64,000 nucleotides of DNA from Paralichthys olivaceus (lineage: Eukaryota; Chordata; Actinopteri; Pleuronectiformes; Paralichthyidae), in NCBI RefSeq assembly GCF_024713975.1, contig NC_091108.1, forward strand, positions 2,843,001 through 2,907,000, given 5' to 3'. Position 1 is the first letter of the stretch, and each line of letters starts with the position of its first letter. Below are positions 48,669 through 61,400 of this stretch, piece after piece. A program made the translations under genes and the position numbers. The notes under the pieces are model-generated. The model was not told the DNA's origin. It ran no database searches and worked only from the letters and a program-made list of their open reading frames with translations.

Positions 48669-49495
48669 ATGTGCGCGCATTTGTGTGACCTGCTGTTGCT
48701 GAGACGTAAAGCCATGATTGTCTCTTTCCACTTGGAGGAGTGTCAGGACTTGATGACCTGGTTGGTAATCTGGATCCTGATGGAAGTAACAGCGGCTGAG
48801 CTTCACCTTTACCTGCCTTCACCTCTTAAAGTCAAGTCACTTAGAGTTGCAGTCAAGACTCAGATAAGAGTCCAACAAATGACGTCTGCCTTGTTAGGAG
48901 TTTTAGAACCAAATATTACGTCGTCCACACTAGTTGGTGGTAATGCACTAAAGCATTGTCTGTCAACCACCAATAAATAAGAGGAAGAATTTGCTGGCTT
49001 TTCCACTTTAAAAGAAAGTATATGTTACAGTTAAAGGTTTCAGAAAGCATCTTACTGCTACTACTTTCACTCACTTTTTCTCAAGATAGTGGGGAATTTC
49101 TTGTGGTTGCCTCTCCCACAGACGTCAGTGAGGCGTCAGGCCTTTTTTTAAATTTAAATGATGTACCTATTGATGAATTATTGCTACCTCAATCGCAGAT
49201 ATTTATTTTGCTTTCATACGGAATCCAGAATGAAACAAGTTACATGTTTGTGACGTCTCTTTCAGTTTTCAGAGTGACTTCTCCTTGGGTGACAAGACCG
49301 CCTTGGTCAAGAGTGTTTCAGATACAGATGCCAAACTTCTGGTCGTCCTTCCCAAGGGTGTGCATTGTTTTTACCATAATTACATCAAAAATACTTACTT
49401 TTGACATTTTTGTAATAACTTTCTATTTTCTGATCAAACAATCAGTTTCAGAGTTGAAGAAACACTTTGAGACACCTGTCACAAAGGATTTGGAG

Positions 49496-52400
49496 ATGAA
49501 CAGGTATACTCAGGGTTCATTACACTGAATTTTCACACTTCTATTTCTATAACTTCACAGCTGGTAACCTTTTCCCTCTACTTTTTGTCTCTGACAGGAA
49601 GGAGAGAATAGCTCGGCGTCTGGAGGGGATGGAAAGTGATGCTCCTCCTGCTCTGGTACCCGGTGGTTTGGTAGCCAACAGAATGTTGGAGGAAGATCCT
49701 CCGCGGTACACCCGCGCCTCAGACCCCTGTGAGCCTTGTGTGATGGGTAAGCATGGCACGCCGCACTGCAAAAAAATATGATGATGCATTTTGTGGAATT
49801 GGATGGACTTTCCTTAAATACATCTCATCATATTTTAAAAAGAACCAGTAAATTGTTTGTTAGTTGGTTTTTATAACCCATAGATTGAATTGTTTGCCAA
49901 ACTCCTTTCACTGTTGTAACATATTTGTGACAGTGAAAATAAAGCACAAACAAATCTGACAGTTTTAGCATGTTGTTGTAAGATGGACTAACTCATTGAC
50001 ATTAATGTCTGTGATGCATTTTGTTAGATTAATGCCATATTTGTCTGCTTACCTTCTAATGGAGGTTGGTGTGAATGATATAAGAAAGTGGTTATTACAG
50101 TAACTCCCATGTGACACAATTCTTGATTGCCAAAAAAAATGTTGACAAATATTGAATATTTTCCATTTTTACCACAGTGAGGCGCTACAGTCGAGAGGAT
50201 GTTGATGCACCCCAGAAGAAGATGGCATCTTCAGACAGATCACCTCAGCTCAAAGGTGGAGTTGGCAGTGGACGTCCAGAGCCAATGTTGGTGTATGTTG
50301 ACCCAGTAACATTATCCACCTCCTCTACACCCACATCTGGCCCCACAGACCCCTCCAGCCTCAGTTCCAAGGCTGAACGCATAGCCCGCTACAAAGCAGA
50401 GCGCCGTCGCCAGCTGTCGGAGCGTTACGGCATCCTCTTAGATCAGGAGGCGGACATCGACTACACACCATGCTACAGGTCCCGCCGAGAGCCTGAGACC
50501 TCTAGTAGACGGACAACTGCCAGGCGAGACCAAGACAGACAGGAATCAGAAGAACTGGGAGGGGACCCCAAGGTGCCATACCGCTCTGGAGTGGGCAGGG
50601 TTTACATGAGGACTCATCCAGATCCTGCACCTGTTAACACATCAAACCCCGCCCACACAACCCCAGCTCCTCCCCCCACACAGGAAAGACAGAGCAGATA
50701 TTCTGAGCGGGAAAGAGCGATGAACATGGAGAACTGCCGGCGTGGACGAACCCAAGAGCGAAGAACCACATCAAGATCCAGAACCCAGGAACTGCATCCG
50801 GCCCAGCCCCAACAACAGCAAAACCCCCCACACCACCAAGACGCTGCCCACCAAGAGCCAAGCCCCGCCTCCACAAGGGATTACAGCATTGCAGCAGTGC
50901 CCAATTCTCCTCGCACCGCCCGCCGGGCATCCCTGCCCTCCACTCGCTACGGCATATCACCTGGGGATTTATTCATAGAGCAGCAGGCCCAGAGCATCCT
51001 AAACAGACAGGGGTGAGTTTATCAAAACATCCACGTTCACAAAACACATCATGGTTGTATGGTCATCAAGTCTTTTATACGTAATAGAGTGCAGGTATCT
51101 GACAAAGTATTTCAATCCAAAAAAATATAAAATAAAGAACTTCTACTTAGCAAACCTCATTACATCTAAATAGTGTCATTGAATTTATGCTTATGTTTCA
51201 GAGGATACAACTTTAGATACCATAGGACATCTAGAACAATACAGGTTAGTTTAATAGAACACATCTTAAATGTCAGACTATAGTCGAGAATAGAATAGAA
51301 CAAAGCGCAAACTTCATGCAGCTTGAGAAGTAGACTGGCTGCTGAGCTAGCTAGCTTACTACTTTTACCAGCAGACCGTATCTTTCTAGCTGTGTCATGC
51401 TTGTCCTGCTCCAGTTTCACATAGATAGAGGCTCTGGGGAGCTCATCAGGGAAAGGTGAGGAGGAAAATGGCAGGATATGTTTTTGGAGGGGATATGATT
51501 TCACAACTTGTCCCAAGAGGTAACGCTGATCTAACAGCAGCTAGGTTAATTAACTTAGTGCTACATCTCACTTTCTATTATAAACTTGAATATGCTACCA
51601 GAAAAGGAATGAGAATAGTAATGGTTCTTAAGTAACAGTAAATGAAGTAAATGAATTAGACTTTATGGCATTAAGGCAGAGACAAGTGATGAATTAGACG
51701 ATGAGCTTAAGACGATAAATAATGTTGTTCATATTTCTGAACGTTGAAGTGACATCACCCACATCGAGCTGCGACAAATAAAAATGACACTCTGACAGTC
51801 TTTAGCTTGTCTTCGAGGAACTGTCCACTCAACAACATCCGCTGGATACATGTGTTTTAAGCTGGCAGCACTCAGACACTCAGTGAAGCACGGAAGTGAG
51901 AGGCTCATATGGTATTTTATGTACTTTTTTTCTTACACTCATCTGTTTTTGACAGGGTAATCATATCCATCTACAATTAAAAGATGTAGAAATGTGACAA
52001 TAAGTATTTGTCACATGTAAAACTATTTGAATTGCAGTCAGCTACAAGAAGGCCCAACAGTCACTTTAAGTTCAATCAAGCTACACCAAATTTACACACT
52101 CATAGATGTTTTTATTATTCACTGGGAAAACAGTGATCCATACCACATACTTCCATCAAGTTTCATGGAAATCTGTTCAAGTGTGTAATCTTGCTCACAA
52201 ACAAACCAACAAACAAATGTATAGGGGTGAAAACATAACCTTGGCTCACAAGCTCACAAGAGCACAGTTTGAGGAAACAGATGAACAACTTCATGACATG
52301 TGACCATACCCAGAACTCTGTAAAACTGAACCTTTGCCCATCATCCCTAGCAGCTATATTCTTGTTAAATTAGTGTGACTGTGTGTGGCCTGGGTTTCAT

Positions 52401-55400
52401 CAGCACATGAGTGGTGTTAGTGAACCAGAGTTGATGGGGTGACAACATTTGTCAGCTTCAGACCCTGACTCAGTCAGTCGCAGACATCAGCACTTGTGAG
52501 GAGAGGCTGTATTCACGTCTCCGCAAACTCTGGCCTATTGAAATTACATCTGAGTCTTGAACCCTGTTAGTGATTTTGATAATGTCATGGCCTACAACAT
52601 GCTTCTCCCCTTGAGAACTGCAGGGGAGCTCACTGCATGTATGGATTTTACATGCATTTTACTCATAGCTTTGTGCAGGTTTGTAGATCGTAGAGAGAAA
52701 TAGATTACTAATAATCTTTGATTGAATTATCTGTGTATTCCTGGAAGATCTGCAGTCACAATTTTAGGTCCTTGGTTACAGGACAATGGGCTTGTAGAAA
52801 GGATGAAGGTCCATGGCCTTTGAGCTATATGGACAGGTGGAATTCATAAAGGCAAGGATTTCTTAGTCTAGGGTGTTAGTAAAGCTTGAGTGGTTTCATT
52901 GGTGCACATAAGGATTAGTTTTTCTTTGAAAACTTAAGTTTATTCCAAAGAAATCAAATCCAACACTCTTTATGTATTCTATTTGTTTTTAACAGCTATT
53001 GTATCTCAAATGAGGATATTCAGATCAGTTTTTATTATTTTCATGTCTATTGTATTCCACTGGCTGCCTTTGTGACCTTATCAGCTGCTTATGCTAGCTA
53101 GTATTAGTGTGTACTCGTGTACCACAAGCACAGTTTAAGTCCTTCATGCCATGTCAGATAAACCAGAGGCCCATCAATTATGTCTGGCTTAGTGGTCTAC
53201 AATGAGATTAGAGCAACCTTTGGCTACCAGAGGTCAAAAGGTTGTAGATGAAAATAGTTTGGCTTACTTTTTGGCACAGAGACATGAGAGAGAGAGAGAG
53301 AGGGAGAGAGAGAGAGGGAGTTGGTTTTAAGTCTAAAATCTAAACCCAGAGCATGCTGCTTCTTGACCTTGTTGCAATGCTATTGTAGGATTTAGAAACT
53401 CAAGTTGGTCCCATGATAGTCTCAGGTCATAAACTTTTTTTCACAAGAACAAATCACAGATGAGATTTGTGTAATGCCAGAACTGCATGAATTGAATTGA
53501 GTTAAAATTAAAATCAGTCAAATATTTAAAAAATGTTAACCTTTTTTGTTTGTCTGTCCTACCAGAATTTAAGGCATCTACTCAGTTATTAATTTGGTAC
53601 ATCAATCTTCTAAAATATCTCATTAGATAGTAAAATTGTGGCCATTTTATCAGTTACTTGTCTTTGTGTCCCATGGAGGAAAATAACATTTGGCATATGT
53701 CTTTTAGATCACCTCTTGTTTGAGTTTGGAGAGTTTCATAGCTTTTTACTTGAGCTGGAATCTCAGTGTCCCTTATTCATTCCTTTCCCCAAGAATCCGA
53801 GTAAGGGAACGACTGTCCAGGGATGAAACTGCCCAGAGGCCCCCTGACTGGAGTCCAGACATGAATCAGGTTAACAGACACCGTACTCAAAGGAACACTG
53901 CTCAGTATATGCCACAGCACGCAGAATCCACCCAGCAAAGGACTGTTCACCAGCCTCAGCCCAGCCCTGGCCACCACCCTTCTCATGGGCAAACAGCCTA
54001 CCCTTCCACTCCTCTGGAGTACCAACATTATGGTTCTGCAGTGGATTCACAGCCCTATTTGGGTATGCCTACCCCAGTGGCTACTGCCAAACTTCCTGGA
54101 CCTCCTGAGGTACAACCACGACGGAGAGTGAGTGCTGACCAAATCCATGCAGCTCACAAGGAGGCAAGATTGGAGGCCAGGCAGGCCCTGAAGGAAGAGG
54201 CCCACACAGAGGGCCTGCTTAAGAGCAGGAAAGCTGTGTTGCCTTCAGAGATCCGCCGGAGAGAAAAAAGTGTCGATGACCCTCAAAGAGGCTGGCATGA
54301 AGATATGGACTGGCAGAACTACAGCCCAGAACAGAGGAGGATGAGTCAAGGCGAGGAAGACTGGGATTGGGACAAAATGAGGGAGAGGGGGAGAGAAAGA
54401 AATGTCGAGAGGATGAGGGAAAGGGGGAGACACAATCTTGACAGCCAAGAAGAGAGAATATTTAAATCAATGCAGCCTTCCCACTCATCTGTACAGCAGC
54501 AGCCCAGGCAGCACCAATCATCAGAGACTATGTTCCATCAAGAGCCCCAAATTCCATATCAAGAGCCCCCAATGCAACAGTATGAACCCAGGAAGAGGCA
54601 ACATGGTTCTCAAATTCAGCAGCCAGACCCACAAAGGCAGCGCCAGCATGACCACTTGACACAGCCACTAGAGCCTCAAAGACAGCAACCCTTTCAAATA
54701 AAGCAGGAGTACAAACTCCAAAAACAAGAACCTCCAATTCAGCAACGAGACCTTGAGAAAAAAACAGATCCACAACTAATCAAAGAGTTTGAGCAGCAGC
54801 AGAATCCATCAGAGAAACGGAGGTTTGACTCAGCCGTCCACCTCCAGAAGGGATCTTCTTTGCCTCAGGTCAAAAGTAGAAATATGGAGCTTAGTGGGGG
54901 GCCCAAACCCAAGATTCGAACACGCTCCATGTCTGATATAGGTATAAGCGAGCATTCTGCTATGTATCGTATGGAGAGGGCAGCAGCCAGCCGGGACGCA
55001 TCCAGAGCCATTCCACCTTCAGGGGTGGCTAACGGGGAGATGGGCGCCCTGGACACAAGGGTGTCAGTAGCACAGCTGCGACACTCCTATCTGGAGAATG
55101 CCAACCGGAAACCTGAGTTGTACGTCCAACAGCATGGGCACTGTGTGGCATTGCTAAATAACTGTCTAACTCTGCATTATTGAGCTGTTGCAGACAAATA
55201 ATCCAATGGTGATTCAGGGAAATAAAGCAGATAGGATATGAGGCATGAAATCTTATGCTCAATTTAGCTTAACTTACTTGTGCAAGTTTGCATCAGGTCT
55301 TGCAAGTTATCCTTTGGCAGTTGACTTTTCTGCATGTTAACATTGGGTCATTGGTCACAGTTGAGTTGCAGTTATGTGTGTGCAGCTATATAAATGTGTG

Positions 55401-58400
55401 AGGCCCTGTTCTTCTAATTTGTGTGGAGTTTCTGGTACACTGTTAGTCTTCTAAAACAAAACCAACCATCTGTAACATTTTTTTTGTCCCTTTTTGGTTG
55501 TCTTTGTCCGTCCATCTTCATTGACCTACAACTCCAAAAGTGAGACCATTAAAGTAGATCTGTCAGCAATGGAGGTAGATCCAGCTAGTGGCAGTGATCA
55601 AGACAGGGGTGCTCGGAGGCCTCGTCGCTACATCACTCCAGGAGACAGTCGCTTGTCGGAGAGGTTTAGGACCCAGCCCATCACATCTGCAGAGCGTTTG
55701 GAGTCTGATAGGTACAGGAGAAGCTCTCTGATCTGCAGATAATTTTATTTACAATGAACAAAACACTACATCGAGTGGCAGGGCATGGTTCTAGTTTGGC
55801 ATGCAGATCATGATCATATCCAGTGGTTCCTGAAATAACAAAATCAAGTCAAAATACTGATGCAATACATTTGTTTTCTGCAGGTCACGTCTAAGCCCAT
55901 CAAAGCTACAGGATCCTGACGGTACGTTCAGTGTATTGCATATATAACAGTTTGTGTGTTTGTGTATGGATGTGATTTTCTGTGAGATATTTAAGTAAAG
56001 TACATGCCACCTAACTTAATTTCTTTCAGTAGATGAAGAGAAGCTTGACGACAGAGCCAAAATGAGCGTGGCTGCCAAGAGGTCTCTCTTCAGGGTACAT
56101 CTCCTTTGTAATGAATTTATTCAGTATCTCCTCGATCTCAGCTGTACCAAACAGTCCTCATGTTTTCTCAACATGTTCCTTCAGGACTTGGAGAGGACAT
56201 CAGATGGGAGTGTTCCCAAACCACGTTCTCGAAATGCTGCTGTAGAACGACGTCTAAGAAGAGTTCAAGACCGATCACACACACAACCTGTCACCAACAA
56301 GGAGGTGGTCAATGCTTCAAGGTAGGTCCTATATATTGTTCATATAGCTGTAGTTTGTATCATATAATTGAAAATGTATGTTTTCTTTTCTTCATCTTAT
56401 TTTTTATTCCTTGCCTTATATTCCCTGCCTCATCTTTTCAATCAAATGCCTTTTTGTTGACTCTTCACAGAACCCTGTCATCATCTTTCACAGTTTTCAC
56501 AGATTTTACACAGAAATTATCTATATTTAACTTTTTCCATTTCTTTCACCCTTTCTTCATTTTAAAGTGATGCTGCCACATTGCCACAAACTTTGGACAC
56601 TCACACAGCTGTAGCTCGCATTCCCAGCTCCACTGTTGTCAACACAAGTGTGACAAACATCAGGTACAGTTGAACTGAGCTGCTTTGTATCTGTGTATGT
56701 GTTGCCAGTGTTATCTACTTACTTAAATAACGTGTGGTTCTGTTATAATTTAAACTACAGAATGGGTCTAATGCATGAAAACCATCTCTGAACCAAGTCT
56801 CCATGATGAATTGTACTGATTCTGAACAATGTGCTACAGATACACATTACTCTCCATCTCCCTCTCCTGGTTGCAGTGGAGATCTCTTCATCCAGTTCCC
56901 TCCACCTTGTTATTTCTGCCCCCTTTTAATGTGGTGCTCCTGAGCTGGGTGCACCTTATATGGGAAGGAAGCCGGTGTTTACACAATAACTCATTCAATA
57001 TTTTCCATGCACGGTTTCCATGCATTCCTCTTGCAGTGATTCCCACATGCACGTCACAAATGTCAGTGAAGAGATATAGGTTCCACGTCTTATGGAAAGG
57101 TCAGTGGTTGAGCCTTTAAAGCCCTCTGCATGTCAGGGGTTCAAATATCTTGCAGTTTGTTTACCAACCCAGGTTTAACTCAGCACACTGCAGGGAGATC
57201 ATCATAACCCCCTGCAAACATATGAGTGCATTATATGATTATCTGGCATATGTGCACTGATCTACTGTCTTTGTTGCTGTGATTATAATCTAACACACCT
57301 CTCAGTTATTTACCTGGTATCTGCATGTTCAACTGTTTAATAGTTAGGGGAGAAATATATTAGCGTTTAAAACCTTAAGACAAGACCTTTAGTACAAACT
57401 TAATGTAATAATTCATGTTTGTGTTTGAAGAGACACAGGTTATAGTTTTCTAAATAAAACATTTGATTAAATAATCCATAAAGACTCTGAAGATGAATCC
57501 TGGTTTTAGTCTATATCCTATTTAGTCTATCTTCATTTGAATGGATAGGTAAGATATTTTATCACTTGCAAAAATAATATTTTAACCCTGTGACCTCCTC
57601 AGCGTTCAGGCCTCCTCCCAGCCGGACTCAGCGGTACAGGAGAAGGATGTGGAGGAGCACCAGAAACCAGCCAAAGCTCCAAGTGTTGGGGCAGAAGGCG
57701 ATGGCCAGGAACTTGTCTCAGATGAGCCCGACCTGTCCAGCCTCACCTTGGCTGAGAAGATGGCCCTCTTCAACCGCCTTGCTAGGGCTACAGACAAGCC
57801 CAGTGAAGGTGCCCATGGGGACACCCGCCAGCGCAGGGCCAATGCTCGCTTTCAGACCCAACCTATCACTCAAGGAGAAGTGATGCAGGTAAGAACATTT
57901 CATTTAAAAGAAATGAAGACAATGCTGAAGATCAGTGTTTTGCAGTGTTTCAGTTTCCCTTTGATGCTTTGTGGATGATACTAGTCTCTTTGCTCTAGAT
58001 ATGATGAGATGAACAGAGGATTGTCACAAATACAGTGTAGAGTGGTGTTTGTTGAATCACGATTAATCATCCCTCTTTCAACCTGCAAGATGGTCTTTGC
58101 CCTCAATTTGTTTCCTGCTGATTTTATGTTTCCATCTACATGGTTAAAAGTTCCCCCGATATGTCGCCACTCCAGCACATTGTCCTCGCATTGTCCTCAG
58201 ACACAATATCAGATACTGCAGAGTGGGTGGATCTCACCTCCACCATAATCTCAGCATAATTATAGTCAGAGCCATAGTCAATCACTGGTGTCCACGCAGG
58301 AAGCTGAGCCACCTGTAACCTCTGCAGCGGCCAACGACGACTTAAAGGCCAATCAGGGAGACCATGTAAGACCTCTGCTGCCCGCACAGCTTCTGATTGG

Positions 58401-61400
58401 TTTCATCGATTGTTTGATAATGTTCATGAATACAATCAAGTGTGTGCATTAAGGCTGAAATTAAGTTTTTGAAGTAGATGTTATTTGGCATTGATATGAA
58501 GTTCAAGTTTCTTTGCTTATTTTCTGTTGCATACTTTTCTGTGACATGCTTGTTTGTTGCATAACAAGCATGGGATATTTAAAGGGAAATGGTGCAGGCT
58601 ACTTTATTCAGGCCTCCTCTCAACCTGAATAAACTAGCAAAAAAATGCTTATCCAGGGAATGAGTGTGGGTGGACCTGGCCTAGAATTGCAACCAAAATC
58701 AGTTGATAGTCTGGTGTGGAGTTTGAGCATCTTACAAATGGCTGCGTTGTTGCACTGAACATTGAAGAAAACTACAACTCTGCTGCATACAGTAACTATT
58801 GGAGAAGATTCACATATCATTATACAGTAAAATAATATGAAAGCTTATATAAAGACAATAGTGTTGTCTGCCTTTGTCTTAGAGATCTCATTATTATTCA
58901 TACTTATTGAATATTGACAATATATCACATTATAAGTGCATTAGTATTGTGTGATAACATACAGTTCCAATTTTAAATGTAGCTACTGTTCCTTGCACAG
59001 GGATACAGCAACAGTATATGTTAAAGTGAATGTTACTTATTTATTCATGTTAATAACTTATTCAGGAATCCCTGCTTTTGTGATTAAAATGGTTTATGAG
59101 TGATACATCTTACATATTTACAAGTGTCTGTGCTTCTTGCTGCCATTTTGTGGATGACAGAGTTGCTAAAGAAATGCGACTTCATCCCTTTTGCGCCTCT
59201 GTTGTGATTCTATCCATCCTGACTTTTCTGACACGTCTCCTGCTGTTCCTACAGCTGAAGAACGGAGGCGAGATCAAAGTGGAGCCTTTGTCAGCGTCCC
59301 TGGTTCGATCTGTGGCAGCAGTCACCTCCCAAGCGGCTGTCTCCACGGTAACCATTAAGCCAGGCAGCAGCAGTGTTGGTGACGATGACGGCCTCCGTCC
59401 AGGGAAGTCCACCGCCATCCCCTATATCCCTGCCCAACAACAGGCTTCCAGCAACACCAGCAGCCACCAGGAGAGAGCGCTAAGGTATTTCTCCATGACC
59501 CAGAGCGGGGACCCTGGCCACCCTGAGCCTGAGCTCACCTCCTCCCCTCTCCTCCCTGAGAGCCACGAGAGAGTGGGGGCTCCTCCTGCTCCCATCTCCA
59601 CTGCTGGTCACAGGCAGCAGAGGGAGACTGTGGAGGAGGGCTGGAGGCAGCAGCAAGAGGAGGAGGTTAGGGGGAGACGGCAGGGAGGAGCTTCAGAAGA
59701 CAGCCAAGGCGGCAACATTAAGGAGAGGCTGCACTCCCCCGACAAGGACTGGGACGGCAGGCAGCAGCAGCATCCCCAGCATCAGCACCCTGCCGAGCCC
59801 TCTTTGTGGAGGGGCGAGTCAGAGCCTCTGTCCAGCTGGAGAGCTGCAGACAGAGATCCAGAGGGAGGAGGAAGAGGAAGCTACCTGAGAGAGGCTGCAG
59901 CCGTTCACAGCTCCTCCACACGGGAGCAGGAGAGGAGCCAGGCAGCCGTCTCAGGTAAGAGGATGCTCTGATAACTTAGACAGACAAGAGATGGAGAAAA
60001 GGAGAACAGATAATGGAATGAAAGCTACAGCTGAGGCCACAGAGAGGTGTGTGATGGTTAAAACAGAGAGGACAAAAAAGAAGAGACAGAGAGGGAGTGT
60101 CAAAATAGAGAAAGGCAATGTCTAGGGAAGGGGCAGCTTTCATTATCCTCATTGTCTTATGCAGCATGCTCCCACGCATGATTGCTTTCTGCACACACAC
60201 ATACACACTCATACACACACACAGACTTTTCCCAGCTGGGGGTATTTGATTTGGCTCACACAGACAGAGAGGGTGTGTGTGTATGAAGGAGAGAGAGAGA
60301 GACGTCTCAGTCTGCATCTAATTAGCATATTTTTCCATGCATTTGCCTCGTGGCTCCCTTTGTCTGGAGGAAGCTCCAGGAAGCTGTTTCCTGACGTGCT
60401 GATGGTCAGTGGACACACAGCAAAGATCTCTCCACTGAACTGTGACTGTCATGGCAAAAGGGGCTGCGGTCCACTTGCACCAGATCACGCTCGTGCTCAT
60501 AGTACAGTATAATAGGCCTGACCTGTTTTTATGTGCTAATGCAGAATGTGTCCAGGGGTGGTCTTTTCCCATGCATGCACACAAATAGTACACAGAGATG
60601 AAAGCACTCAGTGAGAGAGTCCAGAACAATTGGCTGGCACTTATATGAAGCAGGTAGAGGACAGAAAGGACACAATGGAAGCCTTGTCTGCAGGCTGTTC
60701 TCTATTTACTCCTGCATGGGTAGATTTTAACCAAAGTTTGGTCCATTACACTATGGCATCATGAGGTTGGGAGGACTTGCACTGATTTACACAGATTCCC
60801 TGTCACTCATCACTGCAGGCCTAACACCAACCCTTACCCTGACGTTAGCAAAAGACTAACAACTTAGATGACGATGAGAAGGTTTTACTTTTTTCATAAT
60901 AGAAGAGTCCCTTGATTTGGTCAGATTTATGTCCACATGCACACTGTAATACAGACACATACACAGACACCTTAGCAGCTGGCACTGTACGGCTTTAATT
61001 ACAGTTTTCCTACTAGGCATGTGTATGCATGTGTTTAAGGTATACTGGTTGCACAGGGGATTTCAGTAATCTGATATCGATCTGTGTACATTGGTAAATG
61101 TGCACATGTAAGTTAATGTCTCCAGACATCCATACTATATAATCATGGACATGTCTGAGATGCCTTTGTCCGCATGTTTGGATCCAAAATGATATCAAAG
61201 ATTTTGCATATTTTTTATTTATACAATACATAAAAAACATTAAAGATGCTGCAACTTTGGAGAATTTCTGTCAAAAGTTTAAAATGGATGCGATGGAACA
61301 ATCAAAATCAATGTTATGTTTAAATTTTGAGAATAGTGCATCATTTTCTTTCAGATCATTCTGCACCACTGAGGCCAGTGGTAGCTAAAGTATCATCCAG

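Larger units (their letters stand above)
51013..53793 (+). other. Large svil intron (2.8 kb)
   Basis: AT-rich, non-coding. Contains a LINE-end-like repeat at 52118-52250 and a (GA)n tract at 53286-53318. A minus-strand open frame at 51166-51516 lacks splice or homology support. Confidence 0.6.

Noticed and set aside
49273-49356. Protein-like stretch (SDFSLGDKTALVKSVSDTDAK...) with a fair acceptor
   Set aside because: Its phase does not fit the svil exon at 49598 and its possible donors (GTCGTC, GTGTGC) are weak; may be a chance frame or decayed exon.
49022-49528. 168-codon open frame upstream of and including the svil ATG at 49496
   Set aside because: AT-rich, transmembrane-like random composition. 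Only its last codons (MNR) are kept as coding; extending the start upstream has no support.
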